A DNA stretch of 64,000 bases from Spirodela intermedia (taxonomy: Eukaryota; Streptophyta; Magnoliopsida; Alismatales; Araceae), in the NCBI GenBank assembly GCA_902729315.2, contig LR746272.1, positions 7,156,827-7,220,826 of the forward strand, read 5' to 3'. The notes under the pieces were generated by a model. The model was given only the letters and a program-made list of their open reading frames with translations. It ran no database searches and was not told the origin of the DNA. This document shows positions 48,000-60,542 of this stretch, one piece after another; the stretch's first letter is position 1, and every line of letters begins with the position of its first letter. Both the position numbers and the translations under genes were made by a program.

Positions 48000-50900
48000 A
48001 AGCTTGATTTTCACACCCTATTTCTCTTCACTTGGTGGCGACCAGAGCTAAGTCAACGGATGGCGACAGTCCTCGGTAAAATTTGATGGCTCCCAAGCTC
48101 TTAATCGTCTATTGCTCATGTGGCAAAGACACATTCAAGTTCACACGAAACAGACTTGGTGACATCAGTGAGTCTACTTCAGTCATTTCATTTCCGGTTT
48201 GATGATTCAATGGCTTCCGCATGACAAATGAGGGGAGGTCTAAAGAACTAGCTTGACCGTTGGACTGGAGATCTAATGTATCTGCCTCATTCCATTTAGG
48301 CTTCACCACACCATTCGCTGCCCTCATCTCACCCTAGAAAACCCTCCCTCTTCTCGTCCAGATAGTGGTAAGGGAGCTCATGGGCGGTGAGGAGAGAGAA
48401 AGAAAAAGAGAGAAGTCCGATAATGACCTTAACACCTTACCGAACCCTCTTACAAACTCTCTATTGTCTAAGTGCATCATGGATTTTAAGTTATTTTTAA
48501 GATTATCATGCAATGATGTAAACATTCGGTGCATATTTTCAACATGTTCTTTATTTTCAAACGGTGATATGACGGGGGTATCAAAAGGGCAAAGATCATA
48601 TACTTCAGTTTCTATTACAAAAACAAAACTCCAAGTATTTCAGTGGAAGAAGAGAAAAGGAAGGTAAATTATTATTCCAATCATATTCGGACACTTTGTA
48701 AGATATTATTTCGTAAGTTGAAATAAAGACGGAATATGTTATCCTACATAGTCATGATTGAAGTATGTAAATCAAATGGCCATACGTGAATTCCACGCGC
48801 ATAAAGTCATTGAAAAAATGCCAGATTTTCATTAATTCTTACAGGAATTACCAAAAATAGGTATGAAAAGATCTTATGCGAAGGACCAAAGCCCTCTTTA
48901 AATCTAAGTCCCCGGGAAGGAGAACAAAACGATAACCCTCTCTCTTGGATATCACATGACGGAACAGGAAATCAGATTGAAACTCACCCTGAAAGCTTGG
49001 AATCCATCGCCAAGGGGGGAAGTTGACTGAAGTGTCTTGTTGAAGGGTAAGGAACACTATCAAGGGCAACCCGAGCTTCCCTTTTTCCATGGATTAAGGT
49101 GCCGACTTCACAGAGTTCCCCATGGGGAACTTAAGAGTCCCATGCTACGAAAACATGCGATGTCAACAGGAATGAGTAAAGAAGGGTAGCTTCCATCCTT
49201 ATCTCACAAGTCACCAGAAGGCATTGTGCAGGTAGTATTCTGAGGATGATTGCTTAAACTGCGGTGAGCTCTATGGTTGTAGAAAGGGATGGAGTGAGAT
49301 TCTGTACAAGTGAACGTTGCGTTTGAGATATTCTACCTCTTTTATACAACGAGATTTAAATTTGGTGGGCACATTGAAGATAAGAAATGTTGACACGCCG
49401 AGTTAAATGGCACTGGCAGATGGATAAATTGTAAGTCATAGGACGGTGAATGGAGTGAATCCTATGTTAGCTAGTTGTTTTATCATTTTATCAGGCAAGC
49501 CAGAAGGATAGAATGGTCACCATCTCACCGTGATAACTGACTTTCCTCTTGGCAACTTATTTGTTCGACAAAACTAACCATTCTGCACTTCACATGTATG
49601 GTGGTGACCAGAGATTTAGATTAGATGAAGTGTACTCCCGCTTGATGTGTACTGAACAGAGGGGCAACAGAAAATCCCAAGAGGTGTTAGAAACATTAAA
49701 GAAAGATAATGAACATCAATAGAGTGAGTACAATATGATCAAGAGTAGGAAAAGCATAATTTTGTACTTTATTTATCATATTTATACATCACCTTATGTG
49801 ATGAGGGGAAGAAATCGATGGCTTTTCCAATGTTACCGCAGTGTTTCTAGAGTTCTGCATTTTCCTTCCTCACCACGTTTATTTTTATCATATTTCACTT
49901 TTTGGTTGCCAATTTCATTTTAATAGTGGTAGGACCACCTAAAAAAAGGACTATTCCTGTCCATTGAAGCACGAAACAAAAGATATCAGTAAATACTACC
50001 CAAAATACATTAATTTAAAATAGGCCAAATACCTCCTATGGTTTAAGCTTGACATCCAAAGACTATTAATTTTTAAAATGCCGTACGGATATCCATCCAT
50101 CGGCATCTAATAAGAACAGGTTTTAGAAACCTTTCATTTTCAGCCAACAATACATTAAATTCCACTAAAAATTTCTCAATAAATAATACTGTGGCATATT
50201 CATGGAGTCATTTATCCAACTAAATGTGTAACCTGTAGTGGTAAACTAAAGTTGTTTCAGATGGCTTCGACAAGATTGGCACTATTCAAGCATTTAATCT
50301 TCTCGTTATAAGTTGATAAAGATGATCCTAGCAAATATCCATGGGCAGGGCTAATATTTCTCGAGAAAATGGCCCCGCTATTTGGAAAAACTGAGAACTA
50401 GTAGGATGGAAGCATAAAAGGTTGTCAAATGTTTGCAAAAACAAGCACGGGAAGAAAGTCATCTATAATGAATCTCGGTTTGAATGACTTCAAGCCCACC
50501 ACCTAATCATGGGGTTTTGTTTTATTTTACTTTAATGTGCGAATTCGTCGCCAGCATCATTATTTCAAATTAGTTAGGGATGAGAATAGAACACAATACA
50601 ATGTAGCTAATTTAATACCACAATATTCCTAAGAATTTTCAAGGAAAACTTGAATTTTTTTCAGGTGTCACACCTTTTGTCTAAACATTAAGGTCACATA
50701 TGAACACCTCACTTTGGTAATCTCAACATATGGATTCTCGAACAATTTAATAATGCTCCGACAATGTAACATTCATTTTGAATATCCTACCAAATAGATT
50801 CAAAGTTGGTACGTCAGAGACCACTTCTCCGTCAGGCCCCTTTAACTCATTGATGTAAAATAACTGCGGGAGTCATCTATGGCTCAAAAATTAAAGCATT

Positions 50901-51240
50901 ATGTAAGGATAAAAATCAAAGAAATTTATGGAAGAGAAGAACCTCGAAATAACGAAAAATCATTCACCCTAGAAACGTTGGACTTCTGCATGACCTTACC
51001 AGTTTCTCTGGCAAGGGACGCTCGGCAAAGTATAGGCATGATTTTGAGGTTCCATTGGCATTCCTATTTGATGGTAAAAAATAAAATATAATGGAATTTT
51101 AAAAGCATGAAGCAATAAGTATGAAATAGACACATGATTACGAACCACTCGGCATCAATTTAAAGCTCGAGTTCCGGCTAAAGACAGAAGCACAAACGGG
51201 AGAAATTGTCGAGGCATCCGCCTGGAAAAGTAGACGGTCG
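48000..51240. other. Intergenic or intronic DNA, no gene assigned
   Basis: AT-moderate DNA downstream of rbcS copy 3. If the candidate exon at 51,249-51,374 is real, the right-hand part of this stretch would be its introns and later exons on the minus strand. I could not connect any with confidence. A coding-looking plus-strand segment lies at about 50,311-50,400 (DKDDPSKYPWAGLIFLEKM) but is closed by stops on both sides. Confidence 0.35.
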
Positions 51241-51248
51241 CTCACCTG

Positions 51249-51374
51249 TTCCCAAACGGAGGCAAAATTGTATCCCCTTGAGACGGCGACCGACTCGGGC
51301 AGCGGCTGCGGCGTTCCCGGGCACGGCCTCGCGGCCGCCGCCGCCGCCGCCGCCACCGCCACCACCGGCGTCAT
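51249..51374 (-). CDS. Candidate first coding exon of an unidentified gene
   Basis: On the minus strand an ATG at 51,374 opens a frame of 42 codons: a poly-Ala run from a GCC repeat, then a Pro-rich part and GYNFASVWEQ. It ends exactly at a strong CAG/GTGAGC donor. A TATAAAA box lies about 415 bases upstream (51,788-51,794). Possible later exons are a 64-base piece near 50,999-51,062 (between an AG and a GTAAGG) and a piece near 50,800-50,865 encoding NELKGPDGEVV. I could not join them into one frame or recognise the family. It may be a real gene, partial here in my reading, or chance. Confidence 0.3.
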
Positions 51375-51787
51375 AGGACGGGGAAGTTATAGGACTCCAG
51401 TTCGGAATACGATCCGGAGGATAGTAAATCAAGGAATAGCGGGAACCGGGATCTGGACAGACAATGTGAACGGAAATATGGGAAAATAGAAATGGAAGTA
51501 GAAGATCAAACCAGACCGCAGGAGGAGCAGCTTAGGCTCCGAAGAACCCAGGAGTCTGTGGGGACGTTCCAGAGGCTCCCCGCTCCGATTCCCCTCTACG
51601 ACCTGAGCTGAAATCCATTTTCTGTATGAAAAGACCTAACTACCCTTCATTAGGATGTGGTGGGGCCCCGGGGGGGGGGCAAGGGCTTGGAGTGTCCTCT
51701 AAGAAGATGCCAAATATCCTCTAAGCCGGCTCCAATTGCTACAGGCGCTGGACAGGGTTCCCCTCCGGTCTCTGCTCGGTCCAGGGA

Positions 51788-51794
51788 TTTTATA
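51788..51794 (-). promoter_or_regulatory. TATA-like box upstream of the candidate exon
   Basis: TATAAAA on the minus strand. Confidence 0.4.
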
Positions 51795-51799
51795 AACGC

Positions 51800-52509
51800 T
51801 ACACTGGGAGGAATCAGGGTTTTACGCATTGTTTATGCTAGGTTTTCAAGCTGCGGACGGTATCTTAACGCGGGGTCAATCCGATTCCAATCCAAATGCT
51901 ACCCGACAACCAAGTCTCTACTTCGCCGCAGATTACGTGGCTGCACTTAAGATAAGAAGTAATGCCTAGAAAGAGAGAGAGAGAGAGCTGTACCGGTGGG
52001 CAGAAAGGAGGGGGGACGAGAGAAGAGATAAGATGAGAGAGAGAGAGAGAGCGTCCGGTTCGTCTCTCTCAGCTGAAAGCGAGATCTTGGACGATCCCAA
52101 GCCAGTGCCCCAGGAAGCTCTGGGCGGCGGCTGGTGATTGAAGGCAACGGCGGCGTGCACTGGTGGACGTCGAATCGGTGGACGATGGATTACCGGATTC
52201 GGGGAGGGACCCCGACGGAACCGGACCCCGCAGCTACTCCGGCGACCAGCTTGGTCGGTCGCCGGAGGTTCGCAGGAGAGAAATCCGGGCCCGGCGGGGT
52301 CAGAGCTGCACCATGTCCGGTGATTATGGCTTCTTGTCCTTTGGCCCTGGTCTGTCGCCAACGCCATGTGATCGGACTGGGCCGACGTTCATCATGGCAA
52401 CGTGGGGCAACTCAATAAAAGCCAAACTTCATAGTCCGTACCAACCAAGATATTATTTTTCCCTTTTTTTCCTCCTACCTTCTTCATCTCATCTCATCTG
52501 AAGCGTCAA

Positions 52510-52581
<72 letters not shown>

Positions 52582-53500
52582 TCTTTTTGTGCGATTCCCA
52601 GTTAATAATGGACGCCTCCTTTCTAACCCATGATTAGAAAGCGGACAATTTGTTAATAAATTAAGGGCGTAGCCTCCCTTAGTTTAGCAGTGTATTATTA
52701 TATGGTAATGCTTGTGCAGATTCCGATGCATGAAAAACCTTTTGAGATCTGCAGTGAAAGTATTCCATTGAGATGCTTGACTTTCTCTCACGATCCGTTG
52801 TGTTAATGCGACACCGTCCGCACAAGCAGGGATCGGCTCTGAACAAGAGCTTCATGATGTGATGGAAATTAATTAATAGGTGCCCTAAACAGTGCGTATC
52901 AGTTTTAAAGGCTCGAGTGAGATGAACAGGCGCCCTAGAAATCAAGAACAAGCATCGGAGGAAGAGGCGGATTCCCCCGTCACAACCAGAAGCGTGAACG
53001 ACGAGAAATGGTGACCCGAATTATCCCAGACTTGCGGGCAGTATTGAGCAGTCATTGAAGAGAAATCAGGTGAAGAGATTAGCGAAAGAAGATCACATGA
53101 TGGAACCGATATGTTACGTAAATTTCAGAGGAATATCTTGCGGAGCCGGAATAAAAGAAAGCGAGATCGTCCTCAACTGTGAAAAAGGCGAAACCAGAAT
53201 AGAGAGATCTACCTTCGTCTGCCCACTCCAGAATCGAGTTTTGGAGTTCCATGTACAGGTGAACAACCAGTGTGATCTATCGGCGGCATGAAGGCGGTCA
53301 AAGAGAAAGATATCAAATCGTCGTTCTATAGTCGTCTGCCTCATCTTCCTTCTTCCTCTTCGTCCTTCTCCTTGGCTGGTTCTGGTTTTCGTCTTCAGGA
53401 GACTTCCAATAATACCCTCGCTCTGCAAGACCAGCAGTCTTGCCAGAAGACGGGCGCATTCCGGGAAGCCGACGAAGCTGATCGTGAGGAAACTTGTAGG
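51800..53500. other. Intergenic DNA with microsatellites
   Basis: GA runs lie near 51,970 and 52,035, and a TAA repeat at 52,511-52,580. Open frames on both strands (for example 53,055-53,291 plus) have no known domain. Confidence 0.45.
52511..52580 (+). repeat. (TAA)n microsatellite, about 23 units
   Basis: A perfect TAA/AAT trinucleotide run of 70 bases. Confidence 0.95.
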
Positions 53501-53522
53501 TTACACAGATGTTCCAGCGTTG

Positions 53523-53846
53523 TTACCGGTTATGGAGGGGATCGGGGCAGCTGGGAACCCTCCTCATGCTATTGAGAAACTCCTGCGGCGGCGACAATCG
53601 CGACCGTGATCCCTGTTGGAAGACCTGCATCATGGTGGAAGTGGGGGGATTGTGACCGGCTGGCGGCGGCCAACTGTCGGGGTACTCCGTCTCGTCGGAG
53701 TGCTCCTGTGCCGCCGGGCTTGCTGGGATTACCCTAATTGCCACCGCCCTGCAGCAGAGGGAGGAAGCCCACATCTGCAGCGCCCAGAAGCCCATGAGGA
53801 TCACCAGGCACTGGAGTGGTCTCCTCCTCGGCCCCGGTGACGGCAT
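53523..53846 (-). CDS. CLE (CLAVATA3/ESR) peptide precursor
   Basis: Predicted secreted precursor of 107 residues, intronless, in the size range of the family. Residues about 1-35 form a signal peptide: basic PRRRP, then hydrophobic LQCLVILMGFWALQMWA. A variable middle follows, with a Pro-rich segment at about 56-68. The CLE motif RRVPSCPDPLHN occupies residues 95-106 (53,529-53,564) with one Arg after it. The family's mature peptide is a 12-13-mer with hydroxyproline at positions 4 and 7, both Pro here, perceived by LRR receptor kinases to control meristem or vascular fate. Position 6, normally Gly, is Cys. The first in-frame ATG is at 53,846. A TATA box lies about 225 bases upstream, and the leader contains a pyrimidine tract. 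Confidence 0.85.
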   Translation of the reverse strand: MPSPGPRRRPLQCLVILMGFWALQMWASSLCCRAVAIRVIPASPAAQEHSDETEYPDSWPPPAGHNPPTSTMMQVFQQGSRSRLSPPQEFLNSMRRVPSCPDPLHNR

Positions 53847-53929
53847 TGAGAAACAATGATATGACTCCGCCGGCGCTACTGCATCACCCAACTCCAGGTT
53901 CCGCGAAAATGTTCGATCGATCGATCGAC

Positions 53930-53942
53930 AGAGAGAGAGAGA

Positions 53943-53986
<44 letters not shown>
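53930..53986 (+). repeat. (GA)n microsatellite in the CLE gene leader
   Basis: About 28 GA units with one GGGA break. As transcribed (minus strand) it reads CT, inside the presumed 5' UTR. Confidence 0.9.
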
Positions 53987-53987
<1 letters not shown>

Positions 53988-54071
53988 GAGGATGATGAAG
54001 AGAGAGGGTTATTTGGATGCCACGTGAGGACAGAAATGTGTCGAAGTGTAGCTGTGAGTCCGGGGAAGGGA

Positions 54072-54077
54072 TTTATA
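54072..54077 (-). promoter_or_regulatory. TATA box of the CLE gene
   Basis: CTTATAAATC on the minus strand, about 225 bases before the ATG at 53,846. Confidence 0.65.
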
Positions 54078-54449
54078 AGAGCTTGAGAGGGAGAAGTGAG
54101 TGGGTGGTGCCCACAGTTTTTTTCTGAATTTTCAATAAATTAGGGATTGAGTCTCTTCTGGACGCAGTCAAAAGGGCACTGCTTTGAGATACCGCTGATA
54201 CCGGGGGACGTCTGAGCAGCCGTAGGCTTTTGATCCTGTCACCGTCGTCCACCAGCGTAATATCGTACGAGAAAGATGGAAGAGGTGACCTCGCGCCACC
54301 GGGTACTGTCTCCAGCCAAGTGACCCAACCATCATGTCCAAAGATCTCCCCGGTGGCCGCATGACGTCGCGGCTGCGACCTAAACCCTGCAGTCACCGGA
54401 GTTCCGATTACTGCTGCCGCGTTGGTCACTGCGGCGGCCATCGGTGACC

Positions 54450-55238
54450 TCCGAAGGCAGATCTGCCTTCGCTCGTCCCCACATGAGAAGAGAAGACCCC
54501 ACCTTTTTGAAAGTCCAAATGTTTGACATTATGCGCAGCAGCCCAGCAGGAAGGCAGTGAAGCCATTCACGAAAGGCCGCCGATGGTCGACGATGCGATT
54601 TCTGAGGGGTTTTGGAGGACGAAAAACTGGGAGGGGGCCAGAGCGAGACTTTTTATTTCTCGTTGCGAAGCTCAAAACGGGGGGCCGCCGGACGTCACCC
54701 ACCGTTGGAAGCATCCGAGCTCCACCTTGGCTTTTGCTTCCCATTTGGCGTCTTCCTCTCGTCTCCTTCCTCTCCTTCCGTCGGTGGTCCTCTCCTGCTG
54801 CCACCCTGACGGTCTAAACTCACAAATCCCTCCAGGGACCCTACAGGCGCCTCCTAACGAAGGAACCTACGCCAAATACGTCCACTGCGGGACCCGATTT
54901 TCATAAATTTTATTTGGGCCTCAAATTTATTGAAACGTTGTCGTCTGCTTGTTCGCAATAAATTTTATTTTAGCATGTCTCGGATGTAATGGTTTTCCCA
55001 GCAAAACTGGTTAATGCACTCATTATACAGTAACAAATATTTGCACCATACAATAAAGTCCGCGATACCTAAGATATATCCTCATATCGTACATTGATCA
55101 CGCTTTCAACAAATACTGCGATGGAAAAAGATGGTAGGCTTTGAGATGGATTGAACCCACTCATGACTCCGGGAGATGAACACCACCCCACAATCAAGCT
55201 ATGACCCGTATATGCTAATAGGAGAAAAAGATGCACTT

Positions 55239-55280
<42 letters not shown>

Positions 55281-55715
55281 AAGGGCAGAGAAATTATGGA
55301 GAATAATGGAGACCACCTACTTGTGTGCTTAAATTTTACCTTCGTACTTTGACGTGGTGCATGAGAAGACAGGAAGAAATAATTTATACGCAAATAAACA
55401 CGGTATCCCCTCAGTGATCGCGTACATGAAGACGGTCACGAGAGCAATAAACGTTAGTTGTCAAGCAATTGTCATTCATATTTCACGTGAGGTGATCTAG
55501 TCGATTGGTTCAGCCCTAAACCCACGTGCATCGCCGTGGTTCATAAATACTAGAGGCACTGTAGGAGGATGGACTTGTAACATATGATGGACTCATCATT
55601 CTCCCGTGACGGCCTCCGCAGTGCCGAAGGATGAGTGGTCTCTGATCCACAATCTCCGTGGCTCAAAGTGATTTTTGCTACCGCAAAGCGGAAAATTGCA
55701 GGAGCCATTAGAGGA

Positions 55716-55747
<32 letters not shown>

Positions 55748-57003
55748 TGAACTGTCAAGTGAGTGATCTCTAAAAGTTCAGGGACATTTAGATTGACCCT
55801 AAAAGATATATAGACCCGAAAGAGAAAAATCCAACTACATGTTTTCCTTCGCATTATTTTGAGGAAGATAAGATGGGGTTGAAGACCGTTGGCAGTTACT
55901 CTTGAAGCCCAGATAATGGGCTATGAGCTATATAGCTGTCGGTAACCGTACTAGAGATAGACGACTATCACGTTAAGTGATCGCAATAAGTCGTACGCAT
56001 TTAAATTGACGCCATCGAAGTCTTGACCATAAGCCTAACGCCTGCCATGGGCGGAGGGGAAGAATGGCGAGCCGAGTCAACTCGGTTACGGGCTGTATCC
56101 GAAGAGCATTTAAGCCGAGGGAAACGGATGAGCGGTTGATTGAGGGTAAAGGCACCTGCAGATTGCTGGCCAGGCGATAGATTCAAGCCGACGTCATCAC
56201 CCGGCCAGGACCGTCCCAGTCGCAGGAATCGTCTTCCAGAGGCGGGAATCATACTGATGGCATTCATTGCAGACCTCATCAAGAAACATGCAACCCAACT
56301 CCTGTGTGTTCATATTATCGGAAGCTGCCATATCCTCTCACATGAAAACTCCCAACTAAGTCTTTACCGATTGATATTTCTTGATCGTATATGGAAGCAT
56401 ATGGACGTGTTGGGTGGCCAGACCTGTCAATCTTTATGAGGACAGATGGGGACCGGGACCAGGAAAAGACCGAAGAATATGCGTTCGTCGGCGCTTGCCC
56501 AGAGCCCAGGTGAGCCAGACTCGGACCATCTCATGGGGAGGTGGTGCCGTTAGGGTATATGGTTTCCACACGAGGGTTTGACCGGCGGCAGCATCGGTTC
56601 ACAACCGTTGAATTTAATTTCAAATGAACGGCTAAGATGTTTCTAAGATTAATTAAAGTAATAATCTCCCCTTCGGTACAATTACGAAGACCTTCTGCTT
56701 TATCAATGGAGTTAATAATATAAAGTGAGAATGCAGCTAATAGTTCACCTTTTCCGGACACCTAAACTGAAAATAAGGAATAGTCAGTAAAAAATTAAAT
56801 ATATGAGTTAAATACGCCTCCATTAAAGTTACCTACTATTTCTACATTATCTTAGAAGGTAAAGAATCTCAATATGCGAAGTCATCTCTGGGCAGGACCA
56901 CAGCTGAAATTTCAGTTGTTCTCATTGACATGAAAACTGCAAAAAAAGGAAAGAGACCTGTGTAAATTACATATACAAGTTCATGAGTATAGAGAGAGAG
57001 AGA

Positions 57004-57055
<52 letters not shown>

Positions 57056-59266
57056 TTTATAGCTGACATGACGGCAAGTGAACAGAGTGGAAGCACTTTC
57101 ACCCTCCCGTACGAGCAGCTACTTATTGTAGGGTTCTTTCATCAGTTATTGTAGGGTGCTCGGCTTACACTCGGAAAGGATGGGCGTCAGGTGCCAATAA
57201 AACCCATTGTACGAGGTGCGAAAATATTCTACAAATTTTCCGTCGAGAGATGTCCCTCAAAACGATTATTTCTTCGAAAGTAACAACTTTCCTGATCACG
57301 CTATGTATTCATCTCTTATTCACAGCCCCTCGTGAAGATATCACGCTTCGGTTCGGCAGGAAGGACGCCATACTGCACGCAGTTGACTATAAGAGAAAAT
57401 CTACTCTTAGGTGTAAATACTCAAAGGAGGATCGTTCGAAATGCGATTCTATCGTCTTAATACTGCTCTTCACCACGTTCAGTAGGTAGCTGAATGCCCT
57501 TTGAGAATTAGTACGAAGACTTTGGCCCACCCAAGGCCCAACGGGCTGCAAAGGTCCACTAGTTGACTCATCTAAAGGAAGACGATCTCAGGCTCGCCCG
57601 CTCGCTCAGTAGAGGCTTCTAGATCAGACGTGGGCCCGTGTTGAGGCCACCGTGATGGAGCCAATCCTTGTCGGAGCATGATGTTGGGCCGGACCCCAGA
57701 GCTAAATCATCTAAAGTCCAGTTGCCGGGTTCAGTTTTTTGCTCATCTTTTAATGGGCAATGTCCCCCCGGAGTTGACCCAGTCGCTTTCCGGGGCTTTT
57801 AATAGGCCTTGAATATGCGGTTTCTGGCCCAAGTTGGCCTTTTTAATATTTAATTGATCAGGTCATCGGGCACTAAGCGACCGTCGCCGTAGGATTCTGA
57901 CAGCCATGAGTTCTTCGGCCTCGCCGCGTTGGACCAAGCCGCGTGCCCGGCACGCGTCTAGCATTATATTAATCCTAGCGCGGTGTACAGCTGGATCTTT
58001 TCGTAAAATTTATTCGGCTTATCTGTCAGAATGAGAAAAAAAAATAAAAAGAGCATAGTTTTGTACTTATATATGACCGAGTCATGGAGAAAAATCGTCT
58101 CACAGTCGTCATGCATGACCTTGAACGATGAACCACCGCGGCGGACGGTCTCCTTCTCCACCCTCGGAAGTTAACTCTACGAAGGGCCACCAAACCACTC
58201 TCCACCGAGCTGTGTGCGGACCACGCGCCGCCTCATTAGATATTTCCCTGTCATGCACATTCGCTTCTTCTAGAACCCCGATGAGCTGCCCCGCTGGCGT
58301 TCGTCGTTCATTAGGTCACCACCTCTCAAGGTGCAGCTATGGAGGTGGAAACGTCAGCTTCCATTGACTCCAGCTGAGTTATCTGTGGCCCCTTCATATG
58401 CAGTCCCCTTAGCCTTCTTCGGCCAAGACGACGCAAAGTCAACCAAGACCGCCAATCATGGTTTATCTCCCTCGGAGAGGGAGAGTCTCATTGAAGGAAG
58501 AAGCCAGGGAAGGAAGGGAAGATCTCCCCAGTGTGCTCTCACAGGATTCTGTGATCCCGTGTGCCAAACGTCTCCAGGGAGCTTCCCTGCCCCAGGGTCC
58601 TGGATTTTCCAGACAGCCGGGCAGACCCGGAAAGGATTGCGGTGCCGTAGTCCGGAACCCTAAAACCTGGAAGGTGGGACCGGACCCAAAGGCTGCTGAG
58701 ATGAGTAGCCGCATTAATGCCGGAACCTGCCAGTTTCGGCCGGCAGGATAAGCCATGACATCAAAACTCCCGGTTTCCCCCACCAATCACCTACCGACTG
58801 TAACTCTTGCTTTTAATGCCTTTATCTTCGTTTTCCGTGTCTTCTCCTTCTCTTCGCAGATGATTGAAAGGAGTCCACAGACTGACCATGCCCCGGAGCT
58901 CAATGACGCTCGTCGATATTATTTTCTGGGGCTTCCTAGTTTCTTTGATGAGAAGTGTATCAAATAATTAGCAATGAAGAGAGATTGGTAGAGACTATGA
59001 AGATAGATTGTCGTCTATATCTCTCTTAGCGATCTTCAACCCTTGGGTGTTCTTCCTCTGTTCATCTTCTCACACATTTTGTCGAATAAATTGTGGTCGA
59101 TGAAGAAAAACCAGTGAACTTGAAGACGTATGTGAACACGAAAACAAGGAGAGAGCAGAGATGCTCCCTTTTCCTTTCTGTCTCTGTGATGGCTTCTTTG
59201 GGGGAGGGGGAGGATAACCCTCAGAAGGTTTGTCCTCATGAACAAAGAAATCAGAACAACCCTCTA

Positions 59267-59322
<56 letters not shown>

Positions 59323-59330
59323 AACGTAAG
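54450..59330. other. Intergenic region with GA microsatellites
   Basis: No gene is recognised with confidence. GA tracts lie at about 55,242-55,276, 55,705-55,747, 56,990-57,052 and 59,270-59,319. Open frames at 54,523-54,906, 56,140-56,439 and 58,128-58,786 have no domain. Confidence 0.45.
57250..57489 (+). CDS. Possible small secreted peptide
   Basis: A 79-codon frame starting with ATG. The first 26 residues are hydrophobic (KVTTFLITLCIHLLFTA), like a signal peptide. Two Cys lie 10 residues apart (RCKYSKEDRSKC), and the end is hydrophobic. I recognise no peptide family and see no clear TATA box nearby, so chance is likely. Confidence 0.15.
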   Translation: MSLKTIISSKVTTFLITLCIHLLFTAPREDITLRFGRKDAILHAVDYKRKSTLRCKYSKEDRSKCDSIVLILLFTTFSR

Positions 59331-59332
59331 CC

Positions 59333-60310
59333 CTAATGGCGGCGGCTGCTAGTAGGACAACTGCCGTGTAAGGGCCTTCTCGTGTGTCTGGAGCTCACTG
59401 GTTTCATGCCCAGTGTAAGCTCCAGCTCCAACTTGCAATCATCTACCGCCCGGCTGTTGTCCTTGAGGAGATCGGCGTCGTGGTTCGTCACCATGGAGGT
59501 CTCCCCCGTCTCGCCGGAGGCCCGGCTGGGGGACGACTCATGGCTTAGCCCACTCTGAACAGACACTGGGCTGCACTGTAGACTCTTGAAGAAACTAGAC
59601 GAGAGGGGGTCGTCGGCGTGGGCAACCTCGGCGAAGTCAAGAAATGATGAGGCGCCGCCGTTGGCGTGCTTGTTGGAGTTCCCACCCGGGCGCTTGAAGT
59701 GGGTGCGGGTGGCCGGGTTGACCTTGCGGAGGCAGACATCGGCGGGGCCAGCCGCCGCGTCCTGGCCAAATAGGTGCGAGGCTGTGGCCTCCTTGGAGAC
59801 GTGGCGGATGTCGTAGGAAGAGGTCACGGCCTCGTGGGAGGAGCCCGCGAGTTTTGGGCCGCCGGCCTCGGAGGAGACCCGAATGATGGGGGCGCCCTTC
59901 AGCACGGCCTCGACGGCCGCCTGGCACAGATGCCAACTGCCGGACCAGAGGAGGCCGACGGAGCCGTACATCGGGTTGACCAACCTCCCGCACGACTCGT
60001 AGAGCAGCGACCGGAATATCGCTGCCGCATCAGAACAAACGGTCCGTTAGTAATCGTAAACGTAATCTTGATCCGATAATTCGATGCAAGGAACAGGAGA
60101 GGTGTTTTCTGGGAACGAACCAGGGCGGAGGTCCTCGGCGCCGCTGTTGATGAGGTTGATGAGGCCGGCGCGCCCGTAAAACTTGCTCAGGAAGATGGTT
60201 GCGTTGGCCTGAGACTCGGGGCTCTTGATCCACTGAAGGCAGGGGCGGATGCTGCAGTCGTCCCCGCAACCCTTGCGCAGCACCCTGCATCCGTTGCAGC
60301 TCATTCTCAT
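59333..60310 (-). CDS. LBD transcription factor, class II (LBD40/41/42-like)
   Basis: Plant-specific LOB-domain regulator of 292 residues. Exon 1 is 60310-60121, intron 60120-60022, exon 2 60021-59333; the split codon gives Ala. The LOB domain begins at residue 1 with [15 protein letters not shown] and holds the CX2CX6CX3C zinc-finger-like block. It continues with [19 protein letters not shown], the [11 protein letters not shown] part of the GAS block, and [20 protein letters not shown] with [12 protein letters not shown]. The complete leucine-zipper spacing of class I is absent, as in class II. The C-terminus has an LELELTLGM motif. The intron position is the usual one for the family. Class II members act in nitrogen, anthocyanin or low-oxygen responses; which applies here is unknown. 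Confidence 0.93.
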
Positions 60311-60535
60311 TCTTGCCGCCGTCGCCGCTTCAGCTCCTTACCTCCAAAGCCTTCCGCCGCTGCCGGCACCGCCGATCTCTCCTCTCAAGGGAGTGCCCTC
60401 TTTCTTTCGTCGATACTCCCGAAAGTCACCTTCTTACAGCGTCTGCAACTTCCTCTAATGGACGGCCGGAAGAGTTCCCTGAGGGACCGACCAATCGGAA
60501 GTGTGGGCGACGGTGAGGAGAGCAGGAGAGTAGGG

Positions 60536-60542
60536 TATATAT
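60536..60542 (-). promoter_or_regulatory. TATA box of the LBD gene
   Basis: CATATATACC on the minus strand, about 230 bases before the ATG. Further upstream are palindromic GGCACGTGCC (60,834-60,843) and CACGTG (60,941-60,946). Confidence 0.6.

Noticed and set aside
50268-50400. Coding-looking plus-strand segment with DKDDPSKYPWAGLIFLEKM
   Set aside because: Stops lie close on both sides, no clear splice sites join it to other coding pieces, and I recognise no family.
54073-54441. 122-codon minus-strand frame upstream of the CLE gene
   Set aside because: It overlaps the CLE promoter and TATA box, has no domain, and its C-terminal half is irregular. Low evidence for a gene.
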